Under the pieces are notes generated by a model. It made no database searches, was not told where the DNA came from, and saw only the letters and a list, made by a program, of their open reading frames with translations. Of a stretch of 64,000 nucleotides of DNA, positions 11,927 to 24,167 are shown piece after piece; positions within the stretch are counted from its first letter, which is position 1; each line of letters begins with the position of its first letter. Source of the stretch: Nicotiana tabacum (lineage: Eukaryota; Streptophyta; Magnoliopsida; Solanales; Solanaceae); assembly GCF_000715075.1 (NCBI RefSeq), contig NC_134082.1:62955466-63019465 (forward strand), read 5' to 3'. Both the position numbers and the translations under genes were made by a program.

Positions 11927-13490
11927 ATAGGGTGCATAATGTGCATAGTATGCATAGTATAACATGGTAAAATAAAATATCAAAAGATCCCCAAGCAAGA
12001 AACTGGGGGCAGAGGTTGTATTTGTAATAAGAAATGTGATTCCAAGAGTTGTAATTTTAAACCCATATCAAATTGTTTTAAACCTTTGATACCCTTTCTT
12101 TCCAACCACATCCAAAAGACCTTTCGATCAATCTTAGAGAAATGCCGAGTCGAGCAAATGGAGGTGATTCATATCAGGATAACACTCTGGTCCAAACAGG
12201 AAAAAGCGATGAAAATGAGAGAGTCTTATAGGTGAAAACCCTCACGGGCACCATGAGACGACGAAAGCTGAGAGAAAGTAAAATGAGAGAGTCTTATCGG
12301 TGAAAACCTTCGCAGGCACCATAAGGCGATAAAGAATTAAGAAATAAACAAATGAGGGAGGTTTGTCGGTGAAAACTCTTTAGGACACTGCAAGTCGAAC
12401 AAGGTCCGTAAGTTGGCGAAAAGTAAAATTGGGTTGTGGAAATTTTGGAGAACAAAGTAAGACAACTAAAAAGGAGATTGGTTAAATAGACTGGGCTGAT
12501 TAATCCAAAATACATACCATGATCATTGGTGCCAGTGACTCCAGTCAGATAAGTTCCTTGTTCCTATATCCAACAGTCATCCAAATTTGAATTTTCTTCT
12601 TTATTCTTAATTTTCAAAGTCGTCGTGTTTCATCACTGATAATCTTACTCATCTAAAGATCTTTTGAGGTAAGTTTTGTTCCAACAAATAAGAAGGAATG
12701 TCAAGGTATACTACCAAGATTCAAAATTACACAATGCAAAGTACGGCCATGATATGCGGGAGGTAATATGATGAAAATAAGATATGGGTGAAAGCAAAAG
12801 TTAAATCGGTGAAATGGTTTAGTAATGTCATGAGAGACATATGGTTACGATTGGAAGGGTCAGAAGTGAAAACAATAGTTGGGGATCCTGTGGTTAAGGG
12901 TCAATTATGAGGATAAAACAGTCCTTTCAACCGCTTCAAGGAAGTCTAATGAATTAAAGCAGGGCAAAGAGAAAACCACCTCCAGCAAGAATGCCACAAC
13001 TAACCACCACGCCTTAAACTGACAAGATTTTCTTTGATTTGACACAGGGGCAAAGACAACATTTGTTTCAGGAAGCACCCGGTGAGGGAAGAAAGTACCA
13101 TGCAGGTTTGGTTGTATAAATTGTCAGGACCCTCCTGGAAAATGGGACATAGGTTAAAATTTAAAACAATCATAAGTAAATAAATGTAGGACAAATAAGC
13201 ACCAAAGGGAATGTAGGTTGACGTAAAAGTTTTCGTAAAAGTTTTCAGGACCCTCCTGGATAATGGGACATAGTTTAAAATTGGTTTAGATAACAAGATC
13301 TAGTAAAAAATCGTGCTTTTAAAAGATATAACTTGTATTTAAAATTGTCGTTTAGTTAAAGAGTTGTCAGGACCTCCTAGATAATGGGACGCAACTTTCA
13401 AATTTTAGTAATAGTTGGTAATATGATTTAATAGTTGTCCCCAACTACCAAACTGGGGAAGAAAGTTTTCTTTTCTTTTGTCTATTTTGT
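11927..13490 (+). repeat. Noncoding 3' region of element A with degenerate direct repeats
   Basis: No gene seen. From about 12215 to 12400 the phrase gagagtcttatcggtgaaaa recurs three times with changes; a related set is in B at 27240-27480. From about 13122 to 13410 a block with the core tcaggaccctcctggataat followed by gggaca occurs three times about 121 bases apart. Confidence 0.65.
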
Positions 13491-13491
13491 C

Positions 13492-14022
13492 GCAATCAGG
13501 CGTCCACCTGGAGAACAAGGAAGAACAGTTGAAATATCAGCAATCAGGCGTCCACCTGGAGAACAAGGAAGAACAGTTGAAGTATCAGCAATCAGTCGTC
13601 CACCTGGAGAACAAGGAAGAACAGTTGAAATATCAGCAATCAGGCGTCCACCTGGAGAACAAGGAAGAACAGTTGAAATATCAGCAATCAGGCGTCCACC
13701 TAGAGAACAAGGAAGAACAGTTGAAGTATCAGCAATCAGGCGTCCACCTGGAGAACAAGGAAAAACAGTTGAAGTATCAGCAATCAGGCGTCCACCTGAA
13801 GAACAAGGAAGAACAGTTGAAATATCAGCAATCAGGCGTCCACCTGGAGAATAAGGAAGAACAGTTAAAGTATCAGCAATCAGGCGTCCACCTGGAGAAC
13901 AAGGAAGAACAGTTGAAATATCAGCAATCAGGCGACCACCTGAAGAACAAGGAAGAACAGTTGAAATATCAGCAATCAGGCGTCCACCTGGAGAACAAGG
14001 AAGAACAGTTGAAGTGTCAGCA
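13492..14022 (+). repeat. 48-bp tandem repeat, eleven copies
   Basis: The unit contains aatcaggcgtccacctggag followed by aacaaggaagaacagttgaa and atatcagc. The cgtccacc core falls at 13501, 13549, 13597, 13645, 13693, 13741, 13789, 13837, 13885, 13933 and 13981, exactly 48 apart. Because 48 divides by three, the array is open in several frames on both strands. This is a by-product of the period and I do not call proteins here. Confidence 0.92.
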
Positions 14023-14310
14023 ATCAGGAGCCCGCCTGAAGAGAGGAATGGCAATTCATTTTCAAAGTTGTCTTTGAAGTCAGGAGACCGCCTGAAGAAA
14101 GGAATGGCGATTTATTTTCCAAAAATGTTGTCGAGGTCAGGAGCCCCCTGAAGAATGGAATGACGATTAATTTTCAAAGTGGTCGAGATCAGGAGACCCC
14201 CTGAATAACAGAATGGCAATTTATTTTCAAAAGATGTTTGTCGAGGTCAGGAGCCCCCCTGAAGAACAGAATGGCGATTTATTTTGACATTGCTGGTTGA
14301 AGTTAGGAGT
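14023..14310 (+). repeat. Degenerate repeats with caggagcccgcctgaaga core
   Basis: Four to five copies of about 60-67 bases, each with a caggag(c/a)cc core, gaatggc and attttcaaa. The same core forms a long array in element B at 29690-30495, so both elements drew on one repeat family. Confidence 0.75.
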
Positions 14311-14711
14311 CCGCCCATATAATAAGAGGAATATGCTTAGAGTCAATAAGGCAGAGGAATCCAACCGGAGTCCCCAGCAGGAAACAACAAAAATCCCAAG
14401 CAGAGGAAGGAAGTACAAGACTCGATGGAAAACAATGCGAAAAGGAAATAAGCAGTTCAAGATCGGTAGTCTAAGGAGAATACAAGACAAATCGGAAGCA
14501 AAAGATACCAAAGGAGTCACCAAGACATCAAAGCAACAAGAGACACAAGAGCATGATCTAGATAAGATTTTGTAATTCATATACCATGGTCTAGCCTAGC
14601 TTTTGTTTTTCTTTAAGCAGGGTGTAATAAGGAGGTCAGCAAGCGGTAAAAGCAGCATGCAGCAGCAGTAACATTGCAGTCCCATGGTAGTCCCAGCTAC
14701 CAAAACTTCCC

Positions 14712-14779
14712 GAACTACATTAACCTGATTCCTTTATAGCCAAGGATATGTAGGAAACCTTTGAAGCAGAGGTTCGGTC
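14712..14779 (+). other. Covarying pseudoknot motif, copy A3
   Basis: It lies about 110 bases before the right LTR. P1 has switched to CTACA/TGTAG, a compensated change. P2: TCCTT/AAGGA. P3: AACCT/AGGTT. X/Y: ACC/GGT. It pairs by position and sequence with B4. Confidence 0.72.
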
Positions 14780-14877
14780 AAATCTTTCAAAAAATGCTTC
14801 CCACGGAGTATAAAACAGGCAAAAATTGCTTGTATCTGCTCACTTTATCTTTGCACGAAAACTCTTTGTGTTTTCGG

Positions 14878-14892
14878 ACAAAGAGGGGCAGC
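14878..14892 (+). other. Polypurine tract of element A
   Basis: The purine-rich acaaagaggggcagc sits directly before the TG that opens the right LTR. It is the expected plus-strand primer site. Element B has the same tract at 32018-32032. Confidence 0.75.
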
Positions 14893-17800
14893 TGTGAGCA
14901 CGGGATTTTTGCTTCACAAAACTACTCCAAAAGAAATCAAAAAAAAATAAAACTTCCATTTTCTTGGTATACAATTTTTAGGATTTGCGTGGCATTTTTG
15001 AGTAATTATTTGTGTTGTCAGTAAATGGTTATCCTGTTACAACTAATGGAAATAATAAAAGTATGTAGCATATGCACTTAGTATTCTTGTTTCTTGCAAA
15101 TAGGAAGTAATTAAACCATAATTGGGTTTTTAAAAGAAGGAAAATCACAAAAAATATGTAATTGTTGTAATTTGGTCATTTAAATGTGCCATTTTGTGAT
15201 TTCATTTTCTTTGTTTTGTATTGTAAGTGTTAATTAATATTTGTAGTTGTATTTAGATTTTACAATTAATTAGGATTTGTATTAAATCAGAAAATTAAAG
15301 AAGAAAAGGAAAAGAGTTCAAAATAAAGAAAGAATCGGATTGGGCCAGTTTTTAGGCCCAAGAGTTGCACTTCCTACCCAGCCCAGATCTGTCAACCCAA
15401 AAGCCATCAAACGACGTAGTATAGGGCAAGAGCTACGTCGTTTTGATGGTGCCCGTCCAGTTAATCTCAAGACAACCAAACGACGACGTATTGGCATTTT
15501 CCATCTGGACCGTTAATCAAATAGATCCAACGGTCTAGTTCAGTTCTTTCATTAAACCAAACGACGTCGCATGATTGTATTCAATCGGGACCGTTTATTG
15601 ATTTTTGATCTGATGGTTCCAGGCCTTTCCCCATGACCCGACCCACCTGCATCTGAGACCGACCTAATCCCCACTAAATCAAAATGGCACCATTTAGTTA
15701 AATGAATTTATCCAGGCCGTAGATCTTACCTGATCCAACGGACGAGATCAAACCACCCCTCCCCTATATAAACTAAATTCATACCCCAGCCCCCTAACCA
15801 AACACCCCCCCTCCCTCTCCTGTTCATCATCGTCTCTGAGATGAACCCCCCCAAAACCCTAGCCACCCTAGTTCCCTTTCACCTGAAACCCGGCGGCAAC
15901 GACGCCGCCGGTCACCACCTTAACACCCCTGAACCCCCTCGACCTCCTCTTTCCAACCATCACCATAACTCCCCTCGAATCAGGCCCCAACTCTTCGAAT
16001 CTTAAATCGAAGGTAGGCCTGAGGACACAACCGTCTCCGATGACACCAAGCTAACACCCAGTGACCTTCCAGCTACCCCCAACAGGGATCTTCAAACCAT
16101 TTGGCCGAATCATCTCACAACTTCTCGAATCTTCATTTGAAGATTCGAGCCAAACATAAACTCACCCAGATTCATACCAAATGACCCCCAGGCTTCCCTC
16201 ACCCCTAAGTCATCATTGGTTCCTTTCGAATCTGCCCAAAAATGTTCGAACCCCAAATCCGAAGAAAAAAACAAAACCCTAAAATTCCAAACCATGGAAT
16301 CTGTCCAAATTAAATGAAAGATTAGGGTCTAATAGACTTTAATCGAGGTATTCTCAAATGAGAATACTTCGACTAAAGTCTGTTCGACCTCAAAGTGTCC
16401 GAATCTTAGTTCGAGCCTATGTCCGTATGAATTCTGAAGTTTCAAGGTATTTTATTTTTATTTTTATTCTGTATTTATGATTTTGTTTATCTGGGTATTT
16501 GTTTAGTTTAGTTTTATTGGTTTCCCCTGCTGTTTCAGTTCATCCTCTCATCTCAATAGACTTTTTATTTGGTCCAAATCTGTCATTTGTTTATGATTGC
16601 TGTAATTATTATGTGTGTGATCGATTAATAAGTTGCGTCGATTAGTTAGTTTCCATTTAATCCTTAATTCTGTCAATAACACTGAAATTACCCGAATTGC
16701 CTATTTCTTTGTTTGCTGATTTGATCAATGTCAGTTGTAATACATAATCGTTTAATTAAGCTTCATTGATTAGGTCGTTCGTATAGTTTAAATCAATTGG
16801 CATTCTGTTGTTTATAATTTTCAAATTGTTAGTCATCCGGTTAATTCAGATGCTGTTTTGAGTATGAGCATTGTTCTGAATCACTGGAACCTTTGTATTT
16901 GATGTAGTTTCTGCCGTAAAATGCTAGCTGAATTGGTTATAGCTGTTAATCAAGTCAGTTTTGGTTAATTGATTAGTTAAACAAATTTTGATACAATAGT
17001 TGTATTGGGCTAGGACAGTAAATCACAGTGGTTTTCAAGGGTGATTTGGGATTGAAACAATTAGGTTTATATTTTAGTATTAGTGCTTTATTAGTGGAGT
17101 TTTAATTAGTACCCTAATGGGGAACCAAAGGGAGTGGAGGGGCTGAAATTAAGGAAAAGTTTTCTTTAATGGCTGAAAATAAGGGAAAAAGCTTTCTTAG
17201 TGGAACTAAAAGTGAAAAATCAGAGAAGTGGGAAATTTCTGATTTTAAAAGGGGAAAAGGGGTCCGGGCAGTAGGCTAGAGGAGGGGGGAACAATTTGTA
17301 TAAAAGGGGGTGTTAGGAACAGATTCTGGGACAGAGATTGGAGAGAAAGAAAGAGGACTGGATTTTGAAGAAAGAACTGATTTTGAAGAACAAAAAAAAA
17401 GAAAAATAGAAAAAGAAAGAGAGAAAAATCAGAAAAGTAAAAAACAGAACTTTACATTAGAAGTTAGGGTGTTAAGATTTTTTTTCGAGATTAAGAGATT
17501 CAGGTTTCCTTTTCCCGAGTTCAAAAAATCAGAAATACTGTTTCCTTATGGCTGTCCGGGTTGTTTGGTGATATTGATTGGTTCGAATCTGGAATTTCCT
17601 GAGGTTCCTGTTACTGTTCTGTCTGGTTTTCACGGATTTTTTTTGGGGCTGTTCAATCTGCTGAACTGCTGTGTGTGTGCTGCTGTTAATTTCGCTGACC
17701 TTCCAATTTTTCTGCTGTTGGGTTTTGCTGCTGCTACTGCTGAATATTACCTCTTTTACCCTCATTTCCAGGTATATGTTTAGAATCATGTTATTGCAAA

Positions 17801-17977
17801 GCTTCAATATTGCAGAGAAATGAAATCTGGAATTTCAAATATGTCCACTATCCATTTAAATTCATTAGTTAAGTTTCAGCTTTTTTTTAGTTAGCTAATA
17901 TAGCTTGTGCTTGACATGGGAACTATTAGTCAATCGTCCTCTTTTGAAATTAGTATAAGTTTTGCAATAATTCTATT
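14893..17977 (+). repeat. Right LTR of element A, first part
   Basis: Begins tgtgagcacggg. Continues at 36001 after element B. TATA-like sites at 15764 and 17299 match those of the left LTR. It includes about 108 bases (16075-16182) not present in the left LTR, with a 12-base inverted repeat (ctcgaatcttca/tgaagattcgag). The open frame at 17310-17783 is an LTR leader frame, not a recognised gene. Confidence 0.93.
17973..17977. repeat. Target site duplication of element B, left copy
   Basis: The bases ctatt are directly before B and are repeated at 36001-36005 after it. The uninterrupted left LTR of A has a single ctatt at the matching place (about 2511), which confirms the insertion point. 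Confidence 0.93.
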
Positions 17978-20456
17978 TGTAAGCACGTGATTTTTACCCT
18001 ATATGAGAATTACTCTCAAAAAATTCAAAATAAAATGATTTTCCTTGATGTGCAATTTTGAGAATTTTGTGACATTTTTGGATAATTATTTGTATTTTTC
18101 TGTGTTTGTTTATTTGTTAAATTAATAAAAAATATAAAAATATGTCGCATTTGCATGTAGGATTTAATTCTATAATTGTTACTAATTAAATTTGTTTACA
18201 AAAAATGAAAATTACAAAAATAGGCATCTTTTGCATTTTTAGCATTTAATGTCCAAATATACAATTTTATGCTTAATTATTACTTAATTGTGCGTTAATT
18301 ATTATGGGGAGTTAATTTGCGCTTTTATAACTTAATTTAGTTCTTAATAATAATTTAAGTACTTTTATAATTTAGTTTTAGAAAAATAAAAGAAGAAAAG
18401 AGAACAAAAATACAAAAAAAAATTGGATTGGGTCACTTCTTCAATTTCAAACCACAGGCCCAAATAATTGCCCAATCTTCCCCATGATCCGGTCCACTTC
18501 AAATCGGGTCGACCCGGTCCGCCCCATTAACCCAAATACCCAATACCCTTCTTCATTTTTTTCAAAACACAAAACAAAAACAAAAAAATAAAAAAACCAA
18601 AAAAACCCTAAAACTAAGAAAAGGATCTGCCCCCTCCCTTGACTTCTTCTTCTCCAAAATACCAAACACCCCAAGCATCCATGGCAGCTCTTCTACCTCC
18701 CCATCGACAACACACACACACACATCACCACCCTCGCGTCCAAATAGACCTCGCCGCGTCTGCCTTCATCGTCTTCGTCGAGCTCAAGCTTGAGCTCGGC
18801 ATCCATGGTCGCCACTACTGCGTCATCGTCGTCAACCACCATCCATGCCATAACAGTCGACACACCATCGTCATCCAAACAACCCGCTGCTTCTGCTCTT
18901 TCACGACCATCACTGCCTACTTCATCTTCTTCATCAAGGTGCAGCTCGACGAACTGCTGCTGCTGCTGCGCGCAACTGCTTCAGCTTCCTTCGTCCCCGT
19001 CGGCTTCGTCATCTGCTTCACCACTGCTTCAGCTGTGTGGTTGCTGCGACGTCTGTTTCTGTTGCCTCATCTTCTCCGGCTCCTCCGTTTCGCTGCTGCA
19101 ACCTCAGTTCCGCCATGGACCCAGCAGGAGCTGCTGCCTCATCGACCAAACCTGTCGCGCCACTGCAACTGTTTCCATGGCTGCCCAGCTCCTCGTCGAC
19201 CACTCGCTCTATGGCAGTTGTTTCCACGACTGCTTCTGCCTTCCACTTCATCTTCTCCGTCCAAACACCCGAACGCACCCCAGTTGCTTCTGCCGCGTCG
19301 ATTGTTGATGTTGCTTCAGTTACTTCTTAATCGTGTTCGTCATCGTTGCTTCGAGCTTTGGTCGAGGCTCGTCAAGTTCGTTGTTGGTTTAGTCGTTTGT
19401 TCGTCATTTCGATCCGGTTAGTAGATTTTGAGTTTTTATTTTGTCCATATTTTTGTTTTGATATTTTCGAATCTAAAATCGGCAAATGTTTGTTTTGTTC
19501 ATGTCTATCGTTTGAATTAATTTTTTAGTTTGTTCATGTGCTTTGGTTAAATTAATTTTCAGATTTCAAATGAAAGTTTAATTAGTTATTTTTCATGTTT
19601 ATTTCATGTTTGTATTATTGTTTAGGTAAAAATTTGTTAGTTTAATGTTTGTTAGATTCAAATTGAAATTTAATTAATTATTTCTTCAATTTGTTTCATG
19701 TGTTGTTATGTATTTTTCAGAAATTATTAATGTTGTTTGAATCATTTAATCTGTCATGTTTGTTGTTTAAAAAATAGATTTAGTTCATGTTCATCTTTGT
19801 TTGAAGTTCATGTTTAATCCAGTGATTTAATGTGAGTTTATGTTTGTTTTTTGATTTGTTGATTTAGTTTGAATCATGTATTTTGTTGTTTGTATTGTTG
19901 TATCCTTGTTCATCCATTGATGGTCTAAATTAACCAGGATTGGTTCCCGATATGGTTAATTCATTCCATTAATTTTGAGTTGTGTTGTTCATCGTGTTCA
20001 TGTGATTTGTTGTTGAAGATTGTTGAGAAATTGGTCATCTTGACTATATTTTGGTTAAGTTATGATTAATTGATTGTTTAGAGCGGATAGGGGTAGTTTG
20101 GTAAATTGCATTACGTTCAGGGGTAGAATGGTAAATTACAATGAGGTCGGAAGGGTAGTTTGGTAATTGAACATTATTTTAATTCTTTATGTTAAGCATG
20201 GGGACAAAATATAATGGGGGGGGGTTTTGATATACTTGTTTAACATAATGGGGGACACGACAAAATATAATGGGGAGGAATATTGCATTTGTTTATGTTA
20301 GGCATGGGGGACAAATTGTAATGGGTTGGGGTGGATGTATTTATTTAATGTAGGCATGAGAGACAAAGTTTAAAATAAAGAAAACATTAGGTAGTGGGGA
20401 CAAAGCATGCCATTGGGGGAATAATTTCGGGTTGGGGATTCAAGACAAAGGTCTTG

Positions 20457-20467
20457 CTATAAATAAG
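20457..20467 (+). promoter_or_regulatory. TATA box in left LTR of B
   Basis: The sequence ctataaataag is followed by a transcribed-leader-like stretch. It is identical at 34503-34513 in the right LTR. It is the likely LTR promoter. Confidence 0.55.
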
Positions 20468-21691
20468 AGTCATTTGACACATTTTAAAGGGACTTAGACT
20501 TGAATGGGAGGGGAGAAGACTTAGAGATTATTATTGGGAGAATATTTTTGAGAGTAATACATTCTGGAAAATTTCAAGAGTGTTAGAGAAAAAAGAGAAA
20601 GACAACTTGAACTTCTACTTGAATAAATCCGTTTGTCTTTTCTCGAGTGTTATTGAAAATCAGTAAACTACTGCATCTTGTATCCGTCTCTCTTCTGCTT
20701 TGACTACGATTGCACTTTGGTATTGCTGAGTTTTCAATCTGTTACTGGGTTATTCTACTGGTTATTACTGGTTTACGGCGTTGTTGAACCTTCTGTAGCT
20801 GTAGTATTATTGCTGCTGATCCCTCCTTCTTTTGTTCTTGTACTGCTATTTCCAGGTACACATTTGTACACTCTCGGCTTGAAGCGAAATGAAATATTAA
20901 TCAGGCTTTGTTCCTGTTGAATTCCTCCTGTTTAGACTTGTGTTTGAATGTAATTTTCCTTTCTTTGTATAAAGATGTAGTTGAATGATTAATGAGTAAT
21001 GAGGTTGCATATGTATAATTTCTTCATCTAATAATGTTAGTTTAAATTAATCGAAGAATACTTAATCTGTTTTGATATTATTGTGTATCTATCTCATGTT
21101 CTAGTATTAGTAAATGGTAGAATATTAAATAAAAGCAATCTTTCTTGGTACAAACTCGATTGCAATTTCCCATTTGCATTAGCCGTAAACTAATAACTAA
21201 TAAGTTACGTCTTTTTTAGCATGTAATTAATTGAGGGATTTTCTTTTATTTTAGAGACGAACCTAATAGAAAAATGTAGTCACTATAGGTTCATCCTTTT
21301 AAATAAAAACGAGACGAGCCTCGCCAAATAAAACGTAAAGATTGCGGGGCCCTCACAAATGTATGGTTTAATTAGAATTCGGTAGGACCGTTTAGTGAAT
21401 TTCACGGCCTTCCCAAAATAATAACGCGATAGTCTCTTTAGGCGCGTGTTTAATAGTTTACTTTCTTAAATCTTGGGTGTGCATTTCATGCGACCCAAAT
21501 CCAAATCCCAAAACATCAAATAAAATGTGTTCCGGATTGTGAGTGCATTTCATGTGACGCAATCCAAAGACATGTTTTAAGCGATGTTCACATTCTTTTA
21601 AAAATAATAATAAAGTGGTAAAAAGTTAAAATTGGCACACCGGTTCATAATTGTATAAAAATCAGATAAATAAGCCGAATATGACAGTTGA

Positions 21692-21865
21692 GCGACCGTG
21701 CTAGAACCACGGAACTCGGGAATGCCTAACACCTTCTCCCGGGTTAACAGAATTCCTTATCCGGATTTCTGGTACGCAGACTGTAATATGGAGTCATTCT
21801 TTTCCTCGATTCGGGATTAAAATTGGTGACTTGGGACACCCTAAATCTCCCAAGTGGCGACTGTG
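21692..21865 (+). other. LTR 3'-end structured module, left LTR of B
   Basis: H1: CCGTG/CACGG. H2: ACTCGGGA/TCCCGGGT around a loop with taacaccttc. H3: ACTTGGGA/TCCCAAGT (21829-21855). PBS echo tggcgactgtg at 21855-21865. Confidence 0.72.
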
Positions 21866-21957
21866 AAATAAATAAACCAATCTCGTTTCGATTGTCCTTT
21901 AATTGGAAAAAAATTCCTTGTACCCTCGCGGGGCGGAAAAAGGAGGCGTGACAGCTC

Positions 21958-21975
21958 TGGCGACTCTGCTAGGGA
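21958..21975 (+). other. Primer binding site of element B
   Basis: The sequence tggcgactctgctaggga lies four bases after the LTR end. It differs from the PBS of A at three positions, so both probably use the same or a very similar tRNA primer. Confidence 0.8.
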
Positions 21976-22626
21976 CCTGACCCAGAACCACTGGTTCAGG
22001 GTTAGAAATTCGAGCTTAGATAAATTGTTATATTTGGTTTTATCTGATTTTGTTACATGATCTGTGCTTAATGTGCTAATTGGTTGCCTTTTACCGCTTT
22101 GATATTATGTGAACTATATATAAACTGTGCTGAAACCCCTATCCTTTCTGAGTCTTCTAAATCATGAAGAAGGGTGTACTTCGTACGACTTCTTTTCTGT
22201 ATAGTGTCAAATCCCAATTTAGAACGAGGTTCGGACAAGTTGCTAAGCCGGTGAAGCTTCTGTATTCCCGGTACGCTGCCCCTCCGGCTCGAGCTGTCCG
22301 CTTGGGTAAGCCAGGTCTAGAACAAACACCCAGGTTCTGAACCTAGAATAACTCAACTTCATGTCGGATCCCTAGTAGGAACGCCTATTTGCATCATGTG
22401 CATTTGACTTAGGGGACTCAACACAGGGGTTGGGTCCGTCTAGGACAAGCAACCTGAAAATAATAGACCATTTTTTGGCATCCTATGTGCTACCTGTTGT
22501 ATTTATTCAAGGGTGAATGAGTCATTTGGCGGACCAATGATAGTTGAGGACAAATGGCACTCCTTATCATGCTGATCACATTAAATAAGAAAGTTGCACG
22601 ATTTTTTAGATAAGCATGCTATTATG
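21976..22626 (+). other. Element B leader, conserved part
   Basis: No gene. 22260-22450 matches 4676-4880 in the leader of A, including gtaagccaggtct and ggatccctagtaggaacg. It is a candidate packaging or dimerisation region. ORF1, which follows the leader in A, is absent here. Confidence 0.6.
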
Positions 22627-22855
22627 TTAATTAAGCACATGGGGAACATTGTGGAATTCAAGAAGCCTTGATATTCCACATGTCCCCCACGCTTCATTTT
22701 TGGGAAAAGCACATGGGGAACGTTTGCGAAATCCAAGAAGTCTTGGAATCCCCTATGTCCCCCATGCTTCATTTTTTGGGAAAAAGCACATGGGGAACAT
22801 TTGTGGAATCCAAGAAGTCTTGGAATTCCCTATGTCCCCCATGCCACATTTTTGA
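22627..22855 (+). repeat. Three tandem hairpin units of about 75 bases in the B leader
   Basis: Each unit starts with gcacatggggaac and ends with tgtcccccatgc. Inside a unit, tggaatt(c/-)caag is answered by cttgatattcca or a close form, so each unit can fold into an imperfect hairpin. Confidence 0.8.
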
Positions 22856-23187
22856 AAATAATAACGAAATAATAATAAATAAAAAATAGCATTGAAAAAT
22901 TCAAAAAGATTTTGTATGTTGTCATCATTTTCCACAAATTAGAAAATCGTGAAAAAGAGGAGAAAATAACAGTGTAGAGATATAACTACTTATTTTTAGA
23001 AAAAAAAAACCAATGTCCAAGTAGTGTCGAAACTCTACCGAAATTTTGAAAAAAGAAAAAAAAGAAGGAATGTTTTATGTTTTTTATTAGTTAGTTTGTT
23101 TGTTATGAATGGAAAATAATAGTTTGTTTGATTGTTGTGAAAAATAGAAAAAGGAAAAGGGTCTTCTCAAAAATAGTTTATTTGCCC

Positions 23188-23252
23188 GAACTATGCGGGT
23201 TTGATTCTCACCGGATGTGAGATACGTAGGCAACCCTCATCGGGTCCAACCC
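23188..23252 (+). other. Covarying pseudoknot motif, copy B1
   Basis: P1: CTATG/CGTAG with one G-U pair. X/Y: GGGTT/AACCC. P2: TCTCAC/GTGAGA, different from all other copies but perfectly paired. P3: ACCC/GGGT. It is the most independent support for the fold, and it has no counterpart in A. Confidence 0.78.
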
Positions 23253-23329
23253 ACCTTTTGCTAAGAAATCCAAAACAAATAATAATAAAAAAAAATATGT
23301 CAAATTTTAATTTTTTTCATAAAGAATTT

Positions 23330-23740
23330 AGGTGACGTTGTTTTGTCAAAATATAGCCGAATGTTCCCGAAAGGGACGCCGGAAGGATGACTTTGCATAA
23401 ACAGCCACCTTTTGGGTCATGTTTAAGATTTGGTCCAGTTGACCCACACAGCCTTAAAAAATCTTCGTCCCCGAGGCGTTGAAAGGCAGTGTTTGCAATA
23501 TTGACTTTTCTAATTCGAAAATGATAAAAAGAGTCATAAATAAGTCAGGTGATGTTGTTTTGTCATAAATAGCCGAATGTTTCCGAAAGGGACGCCGGAA
23601 GGCTGACTTTGTATAAACAGCCACCTTTTGGGTAATGTTTAGGATTTTTGGTCTAGTTGACCCACACAGCCCTATAAATCTTCGTCCCCGAGGCGCTAAA
23701 GGGCCGTGTTTGCAACACCAAGTTTTATTGTAATTTGAAA
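23330..23740 (+). repeat. Direct duplication of about 217 bases in the B leader
   Basis: Two copies start with gtga(c/t)gttgttttgtca at about 23333 and 23550. They share gaaagggacgccggaagg, ataaacagccaccttttggg and cttcgtccccgaggcg. A weaker third relative may follow around 23760-23900. No gene. Confidence 0.8.
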
Positions 23741-24167
23741 AGAAAAAAAGAGTCAGTGGTCAGGTGAATACCGTTTGAATTTTCTGTCAAAATAAGTTGA
23801 GCCAGCTTCGGCCGCGTCTTAAACCGTTCTTGCCGAAATAGCCTTAGAGTATCTTTCAGTTGTCGAAAGGCTGTTTTCGTAAAAGAACGGACGAGTTTGT
23901 AAAGTGTCATAAAATAATCCTCCCCGCCTCAAAAATTCATGTGGAATTTGGAAGGGGCTGCATTTGCAAAAATAACCGTTCGGTTGCATTTGTCAAACGG
24001 AGAAAGGAAGCTGGCCATTTGTTTTGGAGTTTGTAAATCTTTTAATTAGAATATGTGGGTTGTTTGATTTTTCAGTTTGTAGGTCATCTTCAAACCTTTG
24101 AAACTCAGTTTGTTATAATATGAAAATTGAAAAAAAATGTTTAGTATTGTTTATCTTTTATTGGTCC

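Larger units (their letters stand above)
17978..21953 (+). repeat. Left LTR of element B
   Basis: Starts tgtaagcacgtg and ends ggcgtgaca. A GC-rich stretch at 18600-19420, with CTG/CTC-rich sequence, opens several long frames on both strands. The frames differ between the two LTRs through small indels, which argues against coding. From 20090 to 20400 the phrases ggggtagtttggtaa and atggggga recur as a degenerate local repeat. Confidence 0.93.

Noticed and set aside
13435..14077. Three overlapping long frames coding repetitive proteins
   Set aside because: A 48-base period keeps frames open in several phases at once; there is no start context or known domain.
17310..17783. 157-residue Lys/Glu-rich frame in LTR A
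   Set aside because: The left-LTR copy starts and ends differently, there is no domain, and it lies in the LTR leader.
18639..19421. 260-residue frame in the LTR of B
   Set aside because: In the other LTR (32695-33162) the frame is broken by small indels, composition is low complexity, and many frames on both strands are open there.
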